A stretch of 64,000 bases of DNA, from positions 186,001 to 250,000 of the forward strand of contig JAJTUP010000084.1 of assembly GCA_021399435.1 (NCBI GenBank), in the 5' to 3' direction. Both the position numbers and the translations under genes were made by a program. The notes below the pieces were generated by a model. That model saw only the letters and a program-made list of their open reading frames with translations. It was not told the origin of the DNA and ran no database searches. This document shows, one piece after another, positions 22,071-34,779 of the stretch; position 1 is the stretch's first letter, and every line of letters starts with the position of its first letter. This stretch comes from Diaporthe sp. PMI_573 (lineage: Eukaryota > Ascomycota > Sordariomycetes > Diaporthales > Diaporthaceae).

Positions 22071-22700
22071 TTCTGACTCTGGACTTCCGGCATGGCGCCC
22101 AGGACTTAGTGCCGATGGCCCTGAGCTTGGCCGCGTCGTCCCAGGCGGCGTTCCGCTGTTCAGTAGTTTCGTGGAGGAGTTTGTTTGACTTCTCAACAGA
22201 AACACGGTACCATTCGATGGCGGAGATGGATATCTACTTTGATGAGGAGGGGAACTTCCTTGAGGGCCAGTCTATTGTGGGCCGGGACTGGCTAACAGGT
22301 ATGCTACCCCCTACGCAAACGACTCGGTGCTCCGGCACCTTGAGAAAGAATTTGCCGGCGTGTTAAGAAGCAGGGAGATGGGCCCCAGCGAGCTGGCTGC
22401 TTTTGTGAGAGACTTTGAGACGAAGAAGCGTAACCTCGACTTTGACACCTACATCCGTGACGGGTGACGAGGGGCTCAAGGCACTGAGACAGTCTGTCGA
22501 GAAGCTTATCGACTATGGCGCAGACTTCATCTGTCTGGGTGGGAACCCGGGGAGCCAGAGAGCGGTAGCCACTAACATCCATAAATGCATTTCAAGCATC
22601 CAGCGTCTCGCGGACCAAAGGTGGAGAGAGGCATTGTATTCCCTTGTGTGTATCAATCTGAATGCCTTATACTGGAAAATTACAGAACATGACAAACACA
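22071..22700 (+). pseudogene. Unknown protein, frameshifted
   Basis: Coding text runs across three frames: AALSLAAS-type helix and MAEMDIYFDEEGNFLEGQS (to about 22300), then YANDSVLRHLEKEFAGVL and ELAAFVRDFETKKRNLDF (about 22305-22465), then EGLKALRQSVEKLIDYGAD and WREALYSLVCINLNALYW (to about 22690). The switches near 22300 and 22462 have no splice signals, so they are frameshifts. The protein would be helical. I do not recognise the family. Confidence 0.5.
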
Positions 22701-23300
22701 CTCCAGGCCTGCAAATGACCTTAATGGCGGCCGGAAACCCTTCCAAACAAGTTTCTCCCAAGCACACGTCTGCCGCGGGGACAGCATGCAGGACCCGTTA
22801 CTGCGTGGCGCGCTCCTGGCCGACCGCATGGGAGGAAGGATGGACCTCCAGCACACAACCTCCATCCTCGACGCGGCTGTCGACAGCACCTGACGCTGTG
22901 CTGGCTGTGGCTGTGCCTGTGCTCTGTCCCGACAGGCTGGGGCTCTCGAGGTCGACGCCACTCGTGGGCATGGAGCTGGGATTGTCGCGGTTGGCAGTGA
23001 CAGAGTGGTCGGTGCTGCCCGCCTGGGGAGGGTCGACAACAGAGCTGGTAAAAACGGTCCAATCACTGTTATAATTTCGTTGCTGTTCATGTCAGCGGGC
23101 TGGCCGGCCAGATATAAGGGCAGGCACGCTGGCAGGAGGGGAGGGGCATTCACGATCATCACGAAGGTCCGCGCCCACCCGCCGTCGGGGTTCGAGTTGT
23201 AGACCAAGTATCGGTTCTCGTCGATGAGATGCACCACGAAGAACACCGAACAGTTATTGTCGATGAGGTTATTATCCTCGCCAAACGTTGGCGTCTCCAT
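22680..23300 (-). CDS. Possible small gene with 5' UTR intron
   Basis: ATG at 23300 opens METPTFGED...VFFVVHLIDENRYLVYNSNPDGGW, followed by a hydrophobic stretch and a Pro/Arg-rich tail. A well-formed intron (GTAAGT at 23418, CAG at 23319) would lie upstream in the leader. The second half has Ser/Arg/Pro composition typical of a shadow frame opposite the unknown plus-strand relic. Doubtful. Confidence 0.28.
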   Translation of the reverse strand: METPTFGEDNNLIDNNCSVFFVVHLIDENRYLVYNSNPDGGWARTFVMIVNAPPLLPACLPLYLAGQPADMNSNEIITVIGPFLPALLSTLPRRAAPTTLSLPTATIPAPCPRVASTSRAPACRDRAQAQPQPAQRQVLSTAASRMEVVCWRSILPPMRSARSAPRSNGSCMLSPRQTCAWEKLVWKGFRPPLRSFAGLECVCHVL

Positions 23301-23865
23301 GTCCGCGTCGGCTACGAACTGCGAAATGATGGTTCAAAAGTTGATGGGTGCGATATGATGGTTGGTGTGTGTGGTTCAGATGGGGAAACAAGAGACAGAG
23401 GAAATCTCTGCGACTTACAAGCCACGGCGGGAGCTGTCCCCTTTTTAAACAGCAATCGCCATGTTTGCACACTTGGCAAGAAGATCAGCTCACATCAGTC
23501 CCCCTCTTCACAGCATCGACCGCCCATGGGCATTGCTGCAGTCCTGGCGGGTCTAGATCGGGGATGCTGGTTTACGATCGGAAAGGTCAGTCTCTAAATG
23601 CAGGCCAAACCTGTTCAGACATGCTTTTTTGCAGGAGGGGTACCCTTCAGGTTGAAAATCCTGACCATAAAGGGTATGAAGGTGCTGCAGCTTGCGGCAT
23701 CCTGCATGAGGGTGACCAGGACCAATATCGGTCAATCTCATCACCTAACACCAACACCAGCACCGGTCAGCCGCCGCGAGCTGAACAGCCCAACGCCCAC
23801 GAGATCTACGGGGTCGAGAACCCTGCGGGTGACACAGAAACAACGTACCTCCCACACAGGCCAAG

Positions 23866-26408
23866 ATGAACACCACAAAATCAGTGTCCAGGCCCGCGCC
23901 AACACCGTCGTCGGAGGAGGACTGGCTGCCACTTAACATTCAGGCTCACAAGCACCGTGATGACTGGTTCTTTGCATTCGCATCAGAGATAGACCACGCC
24001 AATACAGTCCAGAGCAAGATGCTTGCCAAGATCACTAGGCGCTTTGCCTATATCCGCGGCAACTGCATTATGCACCACCTCTTCTGCCACCGTGGCGAGA
24101 CGGCACCCTCCCGGCACAAGGTGACCAACCGCCGCCGAGAAAGCTTTGAAAAAGCAATCTCACTGGATGGGGACTGCCAGCACCTGGCAGGAGGCACTCC
24201 CGAGAGCAAGTAGGCCAGGCCTTCATTCCCCAGCCCTTGCCGCTGGTGCTCATGATTTCACACCCAGATCCTGACTTTGCGTTTCGTAACTGGATCGGGC
24301 GTCTCGAAATAGGCTGGATGATGACTCAGCCAAGAGAGGCACTAGAGGTTACGAGCGGCTTCTGGACATCAACACCGTCTTCACAGCCAGAGCTGATGAG
24401 CCACGCAATGCCGGAGCCGCGCTCCTGGCTGATTACGATAAGCTCCTCGGCCACGCCTTTACAAGCTGCCAGAAAGACATCCGCCCGCGCCTGGCTCAGG
24501 AGTGGGCAAGCTCCCTGCCTCCCCTAACTGGGTCGCTATCAGACGCCAAGGGCGTAGAAAGCGACATGAAAGACGCCGACGAGGTGTCCAGCAGCTTAAG
24601 CGATTCCTCGTCTAGTGGATCCAACAGTGCCATCGCTAGTTCTGGCGCAGGTGATAACGCGGCAGAGGATGACGCTGTTGACGTCGTCGATGCAGATCCC
24701 GTTGATGAAGACACTGTCGGTGGAGACGAACAGCCCTCCAAGTAAGAGGTCAGCCTCAAAGATATAGAGAACTTCCGCCAACTCCTCAATAAGAACCAGT
24801 GTAGGCAAAGGGAGCTGGGCCAATGGCTTGTCTGCCGATTGGTAGCCGCTGACGCATCTGGAAAAGAAAGCCCCAGCTTGGTCTTGAGGGCGTGGTGCCA
24901 GTATTGGGAGAAGAAAGCCGAGAACGTGGCCACCTACCAAGAGCAAATGATTATCTGCTCTTTCTTCTTGCAAAGCCTGTATAGGTTGAAGAATCTCTAC
25001 CAGGCGTCTTACCCCCTGACCGACGCCTTTTTGCTGGTGGACATGGCGGGCTCTGATCCGCGGCTCGACCCCTAGTCGGGTGTTGTGGAGCCTGGCTCTG
25101 CATATTAGGATGTTTTATAGCTGAAGGCGTCTACCGATGCAACTGGTCAGCTGGCAAGTCTCATTTGTGACGACACCTTGGAGCTATTACTACATGGTCT
25201 TGTGAAGCAGATTTTTTTGCGATGTGTTCTCTTCCTTTGCGACTTCATGTCAAACTCGCCCTTTCTACGCCCACTGGTCTGATGTATTTCGGATCGACAT
25301 TCTGTACATACATGCCATTATGTGGTATGAGAAGCCCGTATTGGACGGTGCTGCTGTGACTTTCTGGCGCCGCTAGCGGGGCGCGGTGCTCTGTGGCAAG
25401 GTGACAGCAGCCGCCCAGCTTCAGGATTGGCATATACGTGTACTTATATACCCGGGTTCCCTTGAAGTCCTCACACCCTGGCAGGAATTAGTATTCCGGC
25501 GTGTTGTTAATGGCGAGCTTGATATTCATCATGCCACCAACGGCCCTGGTCCCAGGCCTGTCGTGAAGCCTACATATCTGAACTCACTTAGGAACACGCA
25601 TATGAGTCTCTACAAGCTGCTTGGAAGCACACAAAAGCCTGAAGATAGCCGCACATCTTCAACACCTTCGAGCACGAGCTGCGGAAGGGCCTCCCCGTTG
25701 ACACAAAACACGCCGGCCACCCCTCATCTGGGTGTCTCTGCAGCTGGGCCCAGTCACTTTGCTGGGCTGAAACACATTCCTTCAAAGCGGGCAGGCAGTC
25801 CCAGTAGCTCAGGAAGGACACCAAAAATTCCTAGGGTTGCAGCTCTTGTAAATAAGGATGACTTTAAGGCGGGGTTGTAAGTACCCATACCTAAGATGCA
25901 GCTGGAGGACATACTGATGGAATATGTGTGAAGGGCTCAGACTAGGACTGCAATAGAGACGCTAAGAGCCAAACTGATAGCATGTTTAGTAGTTGTTGAG
26001 AAAAGGTTGGAAAAAACAGCAAATACCCAGAAAGGGCTCTAGGGGTAAAAAGATGATATTCTTGGTTTGATCTAGTAGCAGAAAGACGATATTATAAACC
26101 ATGTCTACTAACAGTAAGATGACCATTCTGAAAGATACCTAAAAGCGGAAAGATAATGTATTGTCCTAAGTAAACAGTATTGTAGCAAATCAGAAAGATG
26201 AAATTATGTTCTAGGTTACTAAGGCCTTGGCGAAATAAAGTGATTATATTATGGCCCTCCTTTGAGAAACGACTGAAGAGTAAAGCTTGAAACTTCTTGG
26301 CTTGTTTTGTTGCCGCGAGACCGTCCGGGATGCCTTCGAGCAGCAGAAGAGCGCCATTTCTGAGCTGATCAGCGGTCTCCAACCTAAGGCACTGCCTAAG
26401 CCCGGTAG
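23866..26408 (+). pseudogene. Coiled-coil family, longer decayed copy
   Basis: Relative of the intact gene at 6.6-8.1 kb. Shared blocks are a Trp pair (ELGQWLVCRL, AWCQYWEKK) near 24810-24915, matching EELEQWLLGQL and AWCAHWETK; the NLS-like linker (KRAGSPSSSGRTPKIPRVAALVNKDDF, about 25785-25865); and a terminal helix (AFEQQKSAISELISGL) ending in TAG at 26406. It has an N-terminal domain the short copy lacks, starting at ATG 23866 (MNTTKSVSRP) with FAFASEIDHANTVQSKML and RRFAYIRGN, then an acidic Ser-rich stretch. Damage: a frame change after 24213, stops at about 24744 and 25075, unrelated-looking DNA in 25080-25560, and stops through 25880-26300. Not functional. Confidence 0.62.
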
Positions 26409-29400
26409 ATAAAAAAGCCTGTACTGTTAACTGCTTAATTTATAGGTTAAATATACTTTTGTCTGTACAAAACGCTTCTATATCTGCTAAGTATTGTTAT
26501 AGGTTTCCCTCTCGGTTGGCTAGGTGCCAGCTGCTGGCTAATAACTTAGGCACTGGGGAATGCTCTGTAGGACCTAACGTAGGGTATTTGATAATACCCG
26601 GTCCCATACCTCCGACCAGCCGTTTACCCAAAGCTTGTATGGCTATAGTTAGTATATTAGATGTCTGTAATTCGATGGCTATCATCCCACCACATTTGTC
26701 AATATCAAGAGATAGGTTATATTACTATATATCAGAAGAATCAATTGGCTCCCAGGTTATTCTCGTTTTTACCCTAAACATTAAGAACGGTCTCTAGTCG
26801 GAAAGATCTCAACTGCAATTTATGTTACTTGCTGACTAAATTGGTTAAATTAGGGAAAACTTGGGACAACATAGTCGTTCAAATATGCTCAAAGAACTAT
26901 AGACCCCATTTCTAGCCCCTGCCTGCCCTTTTAATTCTCATTACTCTAGTCTATTATAACCTGCTAACTATAGTTAGAATATAGACTCGGCACCCATCTG
27001 TCCTTTTAGTTCCTGCTCTCCCAGGAGAGGTTCTAGGAAAGGTATATATGCAAGCAACACATCAAGCAATGTCAAAGCAAAAGAGCCACCCTATAGCAGC
27101 AAAGTCACAACCACTATCTCAGTCCGACGGCTATTACTAAGAACACAACTATGATTTTAAGCCTTACCTATATCTAGAGAATAAACATTTAGCCCGGCTC
27201 GGTAATGCTTTGTTGCCTTTAAACTAAGACTAAATTATCATTTTAATAACTAAAGATTTGTCCTCAGGCAGGGAAATCACACTATTAAAAGATTCCTATA
27301 AGTTAGTATTTATTAGCACTTAAAGTTTTTAAAGTATAAATCAAGATAAGCACCTTAAAAAAGTATCGGTATATAGCGGTTAAAAAGTCAGACTAGAGGC
27401 AAACAATAGTACAATAAACGCGGTATTGCTTGGCTGTAGACAAGATTGTAAGATCTAAGTATATTTTGTAGCACACAAGGATAAGCATATAGAGCAGATT
27501 AAGGACGCAATAAAGGGTAAGAATACAATAATATATGGAAAACCACGTTGGCTGCCTGCATTAATCAAGGGAAATTGCTTGCAGCCAGTCGTTAAGAATG
27601 ACGCCGGCCGCATTTATTTGCAGCATGACCGGTACTGTCCGCAGTGGGGCAAGCCAAAGGACTAGCATATAGGCTCACCACAGAATAACGGCACTGAGTT
27701 TTAGAGCAATACATATTGCTACTTAGAGACAGAGAGCAAGCACTCTAGTCTTTAGGCTAATCTCAATAATTTTTTTCCGCGCATAGTTAATGCTCCTTTA
27801 GTCGACTCATCTCTTCACCACTTTTCCTATACCAAATCATTACCACCTTTTATACCCCTCCATATACGACAAATTATAGCTACAAGTATGCTTGGTTGTT
27901 TACAGCTTAAAACCGAGATAAACCCACATATAGCCTAGAGATCCGCGATTATAAGGGGTGGCCCAAGGTAATGTTTCGCGGCAGGAGACAGGCCAGCACG
28001 GAAGCTCTACCCCTATTAGACTGGCTAATCAGTAAAAACTATTTACATACATATAATTATATGCTTTACGGGAGACCTGTATAATACAACAAGATATCAG
28101 ACAGGAACACAGGGAATTTTATAGATTAGATACACGCATGCCGTTTACAGTCTTATTCTGGGAATTAAGAGGTAGTAGCACAGTAACTATCTCACACCTG
28201 GAACGAGCCCAGCCAATATTAAGAGCAAAGCCTATTAAACCCGACTCGCGCAAGGTATGTGCACCTTGTTTTCAAGCTAAATCTTGGAGGATATAGCCAT
28301 AATGTCGATAAATTTTCCCTCTTTTTATCTTGTTCTGCTAAATAAGCAGGATATTAGCAATAGGGAAGACAAAATAAGGGAGGAAGGATAGCATCTATCT
28401 AATCGTCCTAATATTAAGTTATGTCCAAAAAGACCTCTTTATTTTTTAATAGTTTAATTAAAGCAGAAGAATATTTCATGTAGGCCAGGTAATAATAATA
28501 ACAACAACTACACAAAAGACCAAGCGCTAGCTATAACTTAAGCCAGCAGAACGGCTCCTCCTATCCTCTCGATCTCTGTAGAGAGGTAAAATATTCCGAT
28601 TAATATAAATAAAAGACGAGAAAGATCATAAAACTACTCCTAAAGCCCAGGTATATGCAAGTCTTCTAGCAACTAGGCTCTTTATATTCCTTAATTATTT
28701 AAAAAAGAAAGATCACGCCGTTGCCTAGCTTCTAAACCTAGGACTCTAACATAGTTCCTATCGCGTGGCAATAAGACGGCATCGGCTATAGACTTGTAGA
28801 CTTACTACACTTATATAATACAAATATTTAATGCACGGGCATTAGTATTAACGATAATAGATAATACATTATATAGACGAAAAAATATATACTAGTATTA
28901 CATTTAATAGTGTAGTTATAATAAATAAGGAGAAAGCTTACATTCTAGATCCGAAACATATTCTATACCTTTACCAACTTAACGAAGAAGCCGATACCGT
29001 AGAAAAGAAAGGATAAATTCCTCGACGTATACCTAGTATCCGGCACTACCGGGATAGAACTAGAAGAACTACAAGATATAGTTAGAATAAGTAGCCTGGT
29101 CTTATATATGCCTCCTCGGCAGTTCTAATAAAGATATATTTTCAGGTAAAGAAGAGCTTGGGTTAGTTTAAAACTAGTTTCCAAACCTTATAGAGGAAAT
29201 TAAGATGGCACAATAACTTAAACAAGTTCAAAATAACCACTCCTGGCGTCCAAAAGCCTCGTAGATCTCTAATAAGTTGCTTATACTAATACTCTTGCGG
29301 CTCAGTCTAGTTATAAACTATGGTTCCGGCTTCGCAAAATGCTACACAATAGTAGGGAGCGGGCATCCTATCGCCCTCGCGTCTAACTGTCGGGGGCATG

Positions 29401-31148
29401 CAACAGTTATTACCACCTCTACTATTGCAAGGTTCGTAGATCCATGGGGTTGTGTCTGGCGGTCCTGGCGTTACATGGCCACTAAGTCTTTTTGCTCACA
29501 GAAGAATCCTAACCCCGCTTACTCGTATAGTATGCAGTTTTCTCAAGCACCAAACACACTAAGACTCTCGCAACCCAATACTTCCTTTTGCCTTCACGCC
29601 ATTACCAGAAAGAGACTCTTAATATACTCTAGATGGAGCCCAGTTCTATTTATATCCTCCTCAACATCTCCTGCAAAAGCTGTTACTAGCAGACGGCCTG
29701 CAAGTCTCCTAAGGAAATCGTCAAGATTACAATTAACGCAATCCAAAAAAACAATTGGCTATCTCTTAACACCAACGCATCTTTTAAACACATACTTCTA
29801 GTTACTAAAAAATAGACTCCTTAGATCTTTATCGTTTTTAATCTATTTAATAACAGCTATAACCCTAATACGGCGCATCTTCCCAATTAAAATAATCTTC
29901 CCGTCTTCCCTATTTACATTAGCTAAAAAGAGGAAAAAGAAACTATTAATTTAGGTACTTAATTACAGAAAATAGATAACCGAGTTAATGCAGACATTTA
30001 CACAGTTTTTAATAAGGAAAGACCGGCAAGTCGACCATTATTTATTGTAGATCACTTAAACGACAACGTCCCGTATTACCGTAATCCGCGAAATACTCGT
30101 CGAAGTTATTAAGATTTCTTATTAAGCAATAAATTATAATTAACAGAGATGGTATAGAAGCATAAAGCAGCTTAGAGAGCAACCTAATAATATATATAGC
30201 TAAGTTAAATATTAACTTCTCACTCCTCCGTTCCTCTCCCTTTATCAGACTCCCTACCCGAAAACCCTGGCGGCTCGCCAAACCGCCAACCCACTAATAC
30301 TACTACGTACAAGCTGCGTATAGCTCTAGCAAACTTTTCCTATAACCTTAAGGCAGAGTAGGTAAGCTATAAGGACCGCATTTACTATATACCGTCTCAA
30401 TATTTAAACCTATACTATAAATAGCGTAATAGGTTCTACACGGCATAATATTGTCATCCTTTACAACCCCATTACAAATAGTATAAAGAGTCCGCTTCTA
30501 TTAACACATAGTTAAAAGCTAAAAAGAATTCAGTAATAACCTACATAACGGTTTATATAAGACTAATATATCCTATAGCAATAAAGTTATTTGGCTCAAG
30601 CAATTAACACAAGGCTTAAGTTAAACAAGAATCTTAGGCGGCTTTAGCACCAAAGCTATAAGGAAGTAAATAAACACAAGATATAATTAAAAGATAAAGC
30701 CCATTACCTACCAATAAATTCATACTTAAGACCTGCTCCAATCTATATACCGGCGCTCTAAGCTCGAGTCTCAAATAATCTATACTATAAGGCTTCCCCA
30801 ATACTTACCTGTTTAGACTGGATTTCTCACTCTTAGCCCCCGCATTACTACCATCCAACAGTCGAGTAGTGTAGATCCTGTCCTCAGAATACGCCCAAGA
30901 TACCTCACAGCCCCGCTATATGTCGGAAACAGAGCACCGCCGCATCAGAATAAAAACCAGTTCCCTAAGGGCCCTATAGCAAGCATCGACATATATAAAC
31001 CCACTCGGGAACAGGGCGGCTTTAACCGAGCTTAATTCCACCCTTCCTAATCCCGACAACTACTGTTTGCTACTTTTTAGAGACAGATTATTGTTTCTTA
31101 TCAACCTTATATGATAGTATAAAGTTTTATTGGTGGTATCTGGTAGAA
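26409..31148. other. AT-rich RIP-like block, left
   Basis: About 4.7 kb of AT-rich DNA in which almost every frame is closed by TAA/TAG within a few dozen codons and TA steps are abundant. The composition is that of repeats mutated by RIP. I could not assign the original elements; a longer frame at 29277-29801 has no recognisable domain. No LTR or inverted-repeat pair was found by eye. Confidence 0.6.
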
Positions 31149-32989
31149 ATGGAGGTACCCCATGATTATGGCTTGAAATCTGCATCCGATAATCCGTTAC
31201 AACACCGGTCTTGCTTGGTTATTGCCGATGCGGCATCTAAAAAAGGTATGTCTGGAGAGTGGTTACCGTTGCAGGCAATGGGTCAAAATGCTGACGGATG
31301 TACCAGTCCTCCGGGCCCCCCTTCGGAGACATGCATTTGGTGACCTTGCTGCCCCTCCGATGTGGTGCCACTGCTACTCTGAGTTGCAGGGCACGCACCA
31401 TATTATCATACATCAACGTGCAGCTGGTTGACTGCATGTATGTAGACTGCATAATAGCGCTAGCTGAGCCGAGGCCAAACCACTGTTATTATTGTTTCAG
31501 GTTCACACACGCGTCGAAGGATTCTGAAAGTTTTTGGGGAAATCCTTCAACACGTTCTGCAATGTGCGGGCGGGCGGGCACAACAGGCGCAGGGAGAGGC
31601 CGAGGGGTCCAAGTAGATGGGGCAGCACCTCGTTAACCTTCACCACAAAGTTCTTTTCTCACTAACCGACAGGTGGCACAGCAAACTATCGCCATCAAGT
31701 AGCTTGCTCATCGGCATTTACAGTTGTCAGTTTAACAACAAAATATACCACCCAGGCCTTAAAGCCAGACTCGTAGAAAATGCGGGATATATCGTAACTT
31801 GACGCGGAAAACACAATACAGACATGTTCAATGAATTTATATAGTTAACGCTTTACTGTCCATTCTGTAGAAAGAAATACAGACAGCAAGAAACAACCCG
31901 TCAACAAGTTCCGAACACACTACAGAGAACCAGTTCGTTGTTATGCTTTAGCTGCGCAGCCTTCGGTAGGTTTGCCTTCGCCTTTCCTCACTTACACAGA
32001 AAGATTAGAGGAATAAGCTTACAAATCTCATTCAGATCTGGCTGCCTCTTAGGACAATAAATCATGTATTCCCAAGGCACAATCTTAGAAGCCCGACAAC
32101 TAACTGCAAGTTTTCAGAATTAAAAGGAATTCAAGTTTCGTACAGTTACTCACAACATATTTCGTTCTTCCTTTCATGCCACACAATTGTATGGCGTCGG
32201 CAGCAGTGCTCCGATTCGTACTTTTTACTCCACGCAGCCACTTAATAGAAGCCGTGATCGCAGGTCTACAGAACCTTTCCAACGGGGATCAGCAAGACTT
32301 AGGAGTTAAAGGTAGTTCCGGTATATACGTACCTCATGGAATTCGCACATGGAATCAACAGAGGTGAACCACTCTACCCTCTGGATGCCTCTTCTCGACT
32401 TGAATTACTGCTCGAATTATATCTGCTGAGATCGGAGTCTGCAAAGTGGCGAACGGGGTTCTCACATCCCTCCCCCAGGTGGCAAACCGGGACGACAATG
32501 CACGGGATCGAAGAAGCATTTAAATTACAGCAAGCAGCATCATAAAGCAAATGAGCCTGAGCCGGCGTGCCCAGCTGGAAGCGGTCTACGGGCGTGGGCA
32601 ACACTGAGGATGGTGGTTTAGGCCAATTAACGACCTCGCGGGATCAGCCCGTTGCAGGGCCAGCCTTGACTGCCATGAGAGAAAATCCTTGGGAATATCT
32701 TGATTTGAGAACCTCTGTGATGATCTGGAGAGTCCAAAATTTCTTGAATGTCCATCGGCATATCTATTGCAGCCGCAGCGATGAATGAGTATGGATCCCT
32801 GCTATAAATTCACCATTGCAATGTGCAGCCGCCAGATGGCCGTCTGCACAGGTGGCCAGCGCTCCAAGTTTCACTGTGTCACTATTTCAAGACCACCCAA
32901 GACGCTGTTTATACTGCCTACGAGCTCGTCGAACACAGTGAGGTAATATTTGTCTCCTGTCAGCTGAAGGAGATGATGAGGCGCCTGTC
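31149..32989. other. No recognised gene
   Basis: Composition returns towards GC balance, but only short frames without domains are present on either strand. Confidence 0.35.
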
Positions 32990-33456
32990 TCAAGCTGTTT
33001 TATGCATTTTCTTCTCTTGTGCGTATCTTCTTGCCACTTCAGTGCTTGAGGGGGCTGGCAAAATTGCGTGGACGAGAGTTTCATGTGCCTTCGACCGCCA
33101 GCCGTTAGGAGAAGTAATATAACCCCAAATGGGGGAAAGTTTCTTGAGTTCCTCAAGAACCCACTGCTGCTGGAGCTCTTTTCCTTTGAAAATGATACCC
33201 GGGGCGAGGACTTCGCCATCGGCTAAGATAGCCTCTATCATCGTTGACCACCATCGTGACTGGTCACTTTTAAGCATATCCCTCTTCGTTTCTGAAGTTC
33301 CAACGACCAGGGAATCAAGTCCTATAGATAATTAATATATTATCTAACTTGATTGATATAGAACACATACCAAAGCCTGCCATTAAGCCGGCTTTATCGA
33401 GGTTGACAGTCAGGTGTGGCTTCACCCACGCATATTCTGCCTCTCGGATGTCAAAT
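32990..33456 (-). pseudogene. pogo-like transposase fragment
   Basis: Minus-strand text matches the DDE core of the transposase at 4-5.7 kb: YAWVKPHLTVNLDKAGLMAGFG, then GLDSLVVGTSETK, SDQSRWWSTMIEAILADGE, PGIIFKGKELQQQW and YITSPNGW. The catalytic Asp of NVDEAG reads NLDKAG. A short intron-like gap (33330-33370) sits between the blocks. Nothing recognisable follows the NGW box, and no inverted repeats flank it, so this is an internal fragment of a related but distinct pogo element. Confidence 0.75.
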
Positions 33457-34779
33457 TACTAGTTGACTGCCCTTGGCTTGCACCGGAGGCGAGGTGATGG
33501 AGGCTGGCACAAAGAAGCAAGGTGACTGAGGGATAGCTTCAGCAGACACATTAGAGCCTCACCTGATGGCGTCGTCTGAGGCCTCCGGCAGTAATCAAGT
33601 TCGTCCCTGTATAATCAATGATTGAAGTTGAAATCAATGCACTTTGATTTGCATTCCTCTGGGGTTGTAAAGCTCCCACGTGCAGGTGTTATGGGTATCT
33701 CGATAACTGCAGGATGCGGTCGCCATCTGTGAGTCTGTAAGTATAGAAGACTTCCAGTCTCAAAGACATCGGCGCCCAGTCTCTGACCCGCCGCCAGCCT
33801 GTCTAGATTACAAAATGAACGTTTCCCCGCATCACCAAATCCCAAGGTGCAAGATACTTGCCTAAAGCATGATGAGCTGCATGTCGTCTGTGGGCATCTC
33901 TTCTGCTTGGGTGTGTTACACGGCGCCGACAGGCTCGCACCCGTGGTTGAAAACAGATTAGGGAGCGGAAAATGTCAGAGGGGGAGTATTGATGGGTGTG
34001 GGGAACCGGCGAGAAAGCGGCTCACGACAGAGAACTTCCAATTGGCTGTGGCAGGAACCTGGCACCCAAACGCCGAAAGCAATAGAAGCTGGCCTCGAGA
34101 ACTGTCTACTTGCCGATAGAGTACCCCGGCCTCCGACCCCCTCGTCCCTGCACACAAGACCTTCGATGTTGCCATCAGCTGCATGTTCTAAGCCCAAAGC
34201 AGTACATGAATCGTTTCAAGCGATGGGACCTCTGGAAGAATCTGTCTACCAGAGAAGCAGCCAGGCTCATTAAAGTTGTCGTTTTGCAATGCAGTGGGCT
34301 GGTATCATCTAAGTGGTTATTGAATGCTGCCATCATTAGTCCCTCTAGCCTGACTTACTCGGTCTATCAGGCGAATCACCTCAGCGAAGTTGTTGCAAAG
34401 GAAGCACTAAAGATCGGTCATGGAAGGTGCTGACGGGACAATCCGCTGCAGTGTAGTGGTTAATAGCCGTTGCGCCAGGGGTTCGCGGAAGAGGGCTATT
34501 GCAGCCGGTATCACGATCAGCCGGGATCAAACGCTGCTTAATAAAACTTTTCCGCTGTCATTCAAGGCCGATGATTGGCTTCACCGGTATGGACGCAGCT
34601 CTTGAAAACATATGTGTACTTTTAAAGAAAGTACCTCCGCAACGGATTTTTCACAATAGCATGTTCAGCTTTTAACAACCGCTGACCCCGTTACAAGTAC
34701 TACCCAGACCAAATCACCTCACCAGATCACCTTCTACAGCTCCACCATAAACAACAGACCGAACACCAAGCGCCAGAAG
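33457..34779. other. No recognised gene
   Basis: Short frames only; none carries recognisable motifs. Confidence 0.35.

Noticed and set aside
29277..29801. 174-codon frame in the left AT-rich block
   Set aside because: No domain, Ser/Thr-rich, surrounded by RIP-like DNA; probably a chance opening.
26409..31148. Attempt to read a retrotransposon in the left AT block
   Set aside because: Scattered protein-like words were found, but no ordered set of RT, integrase or transposase motifs, so no element is claimed.
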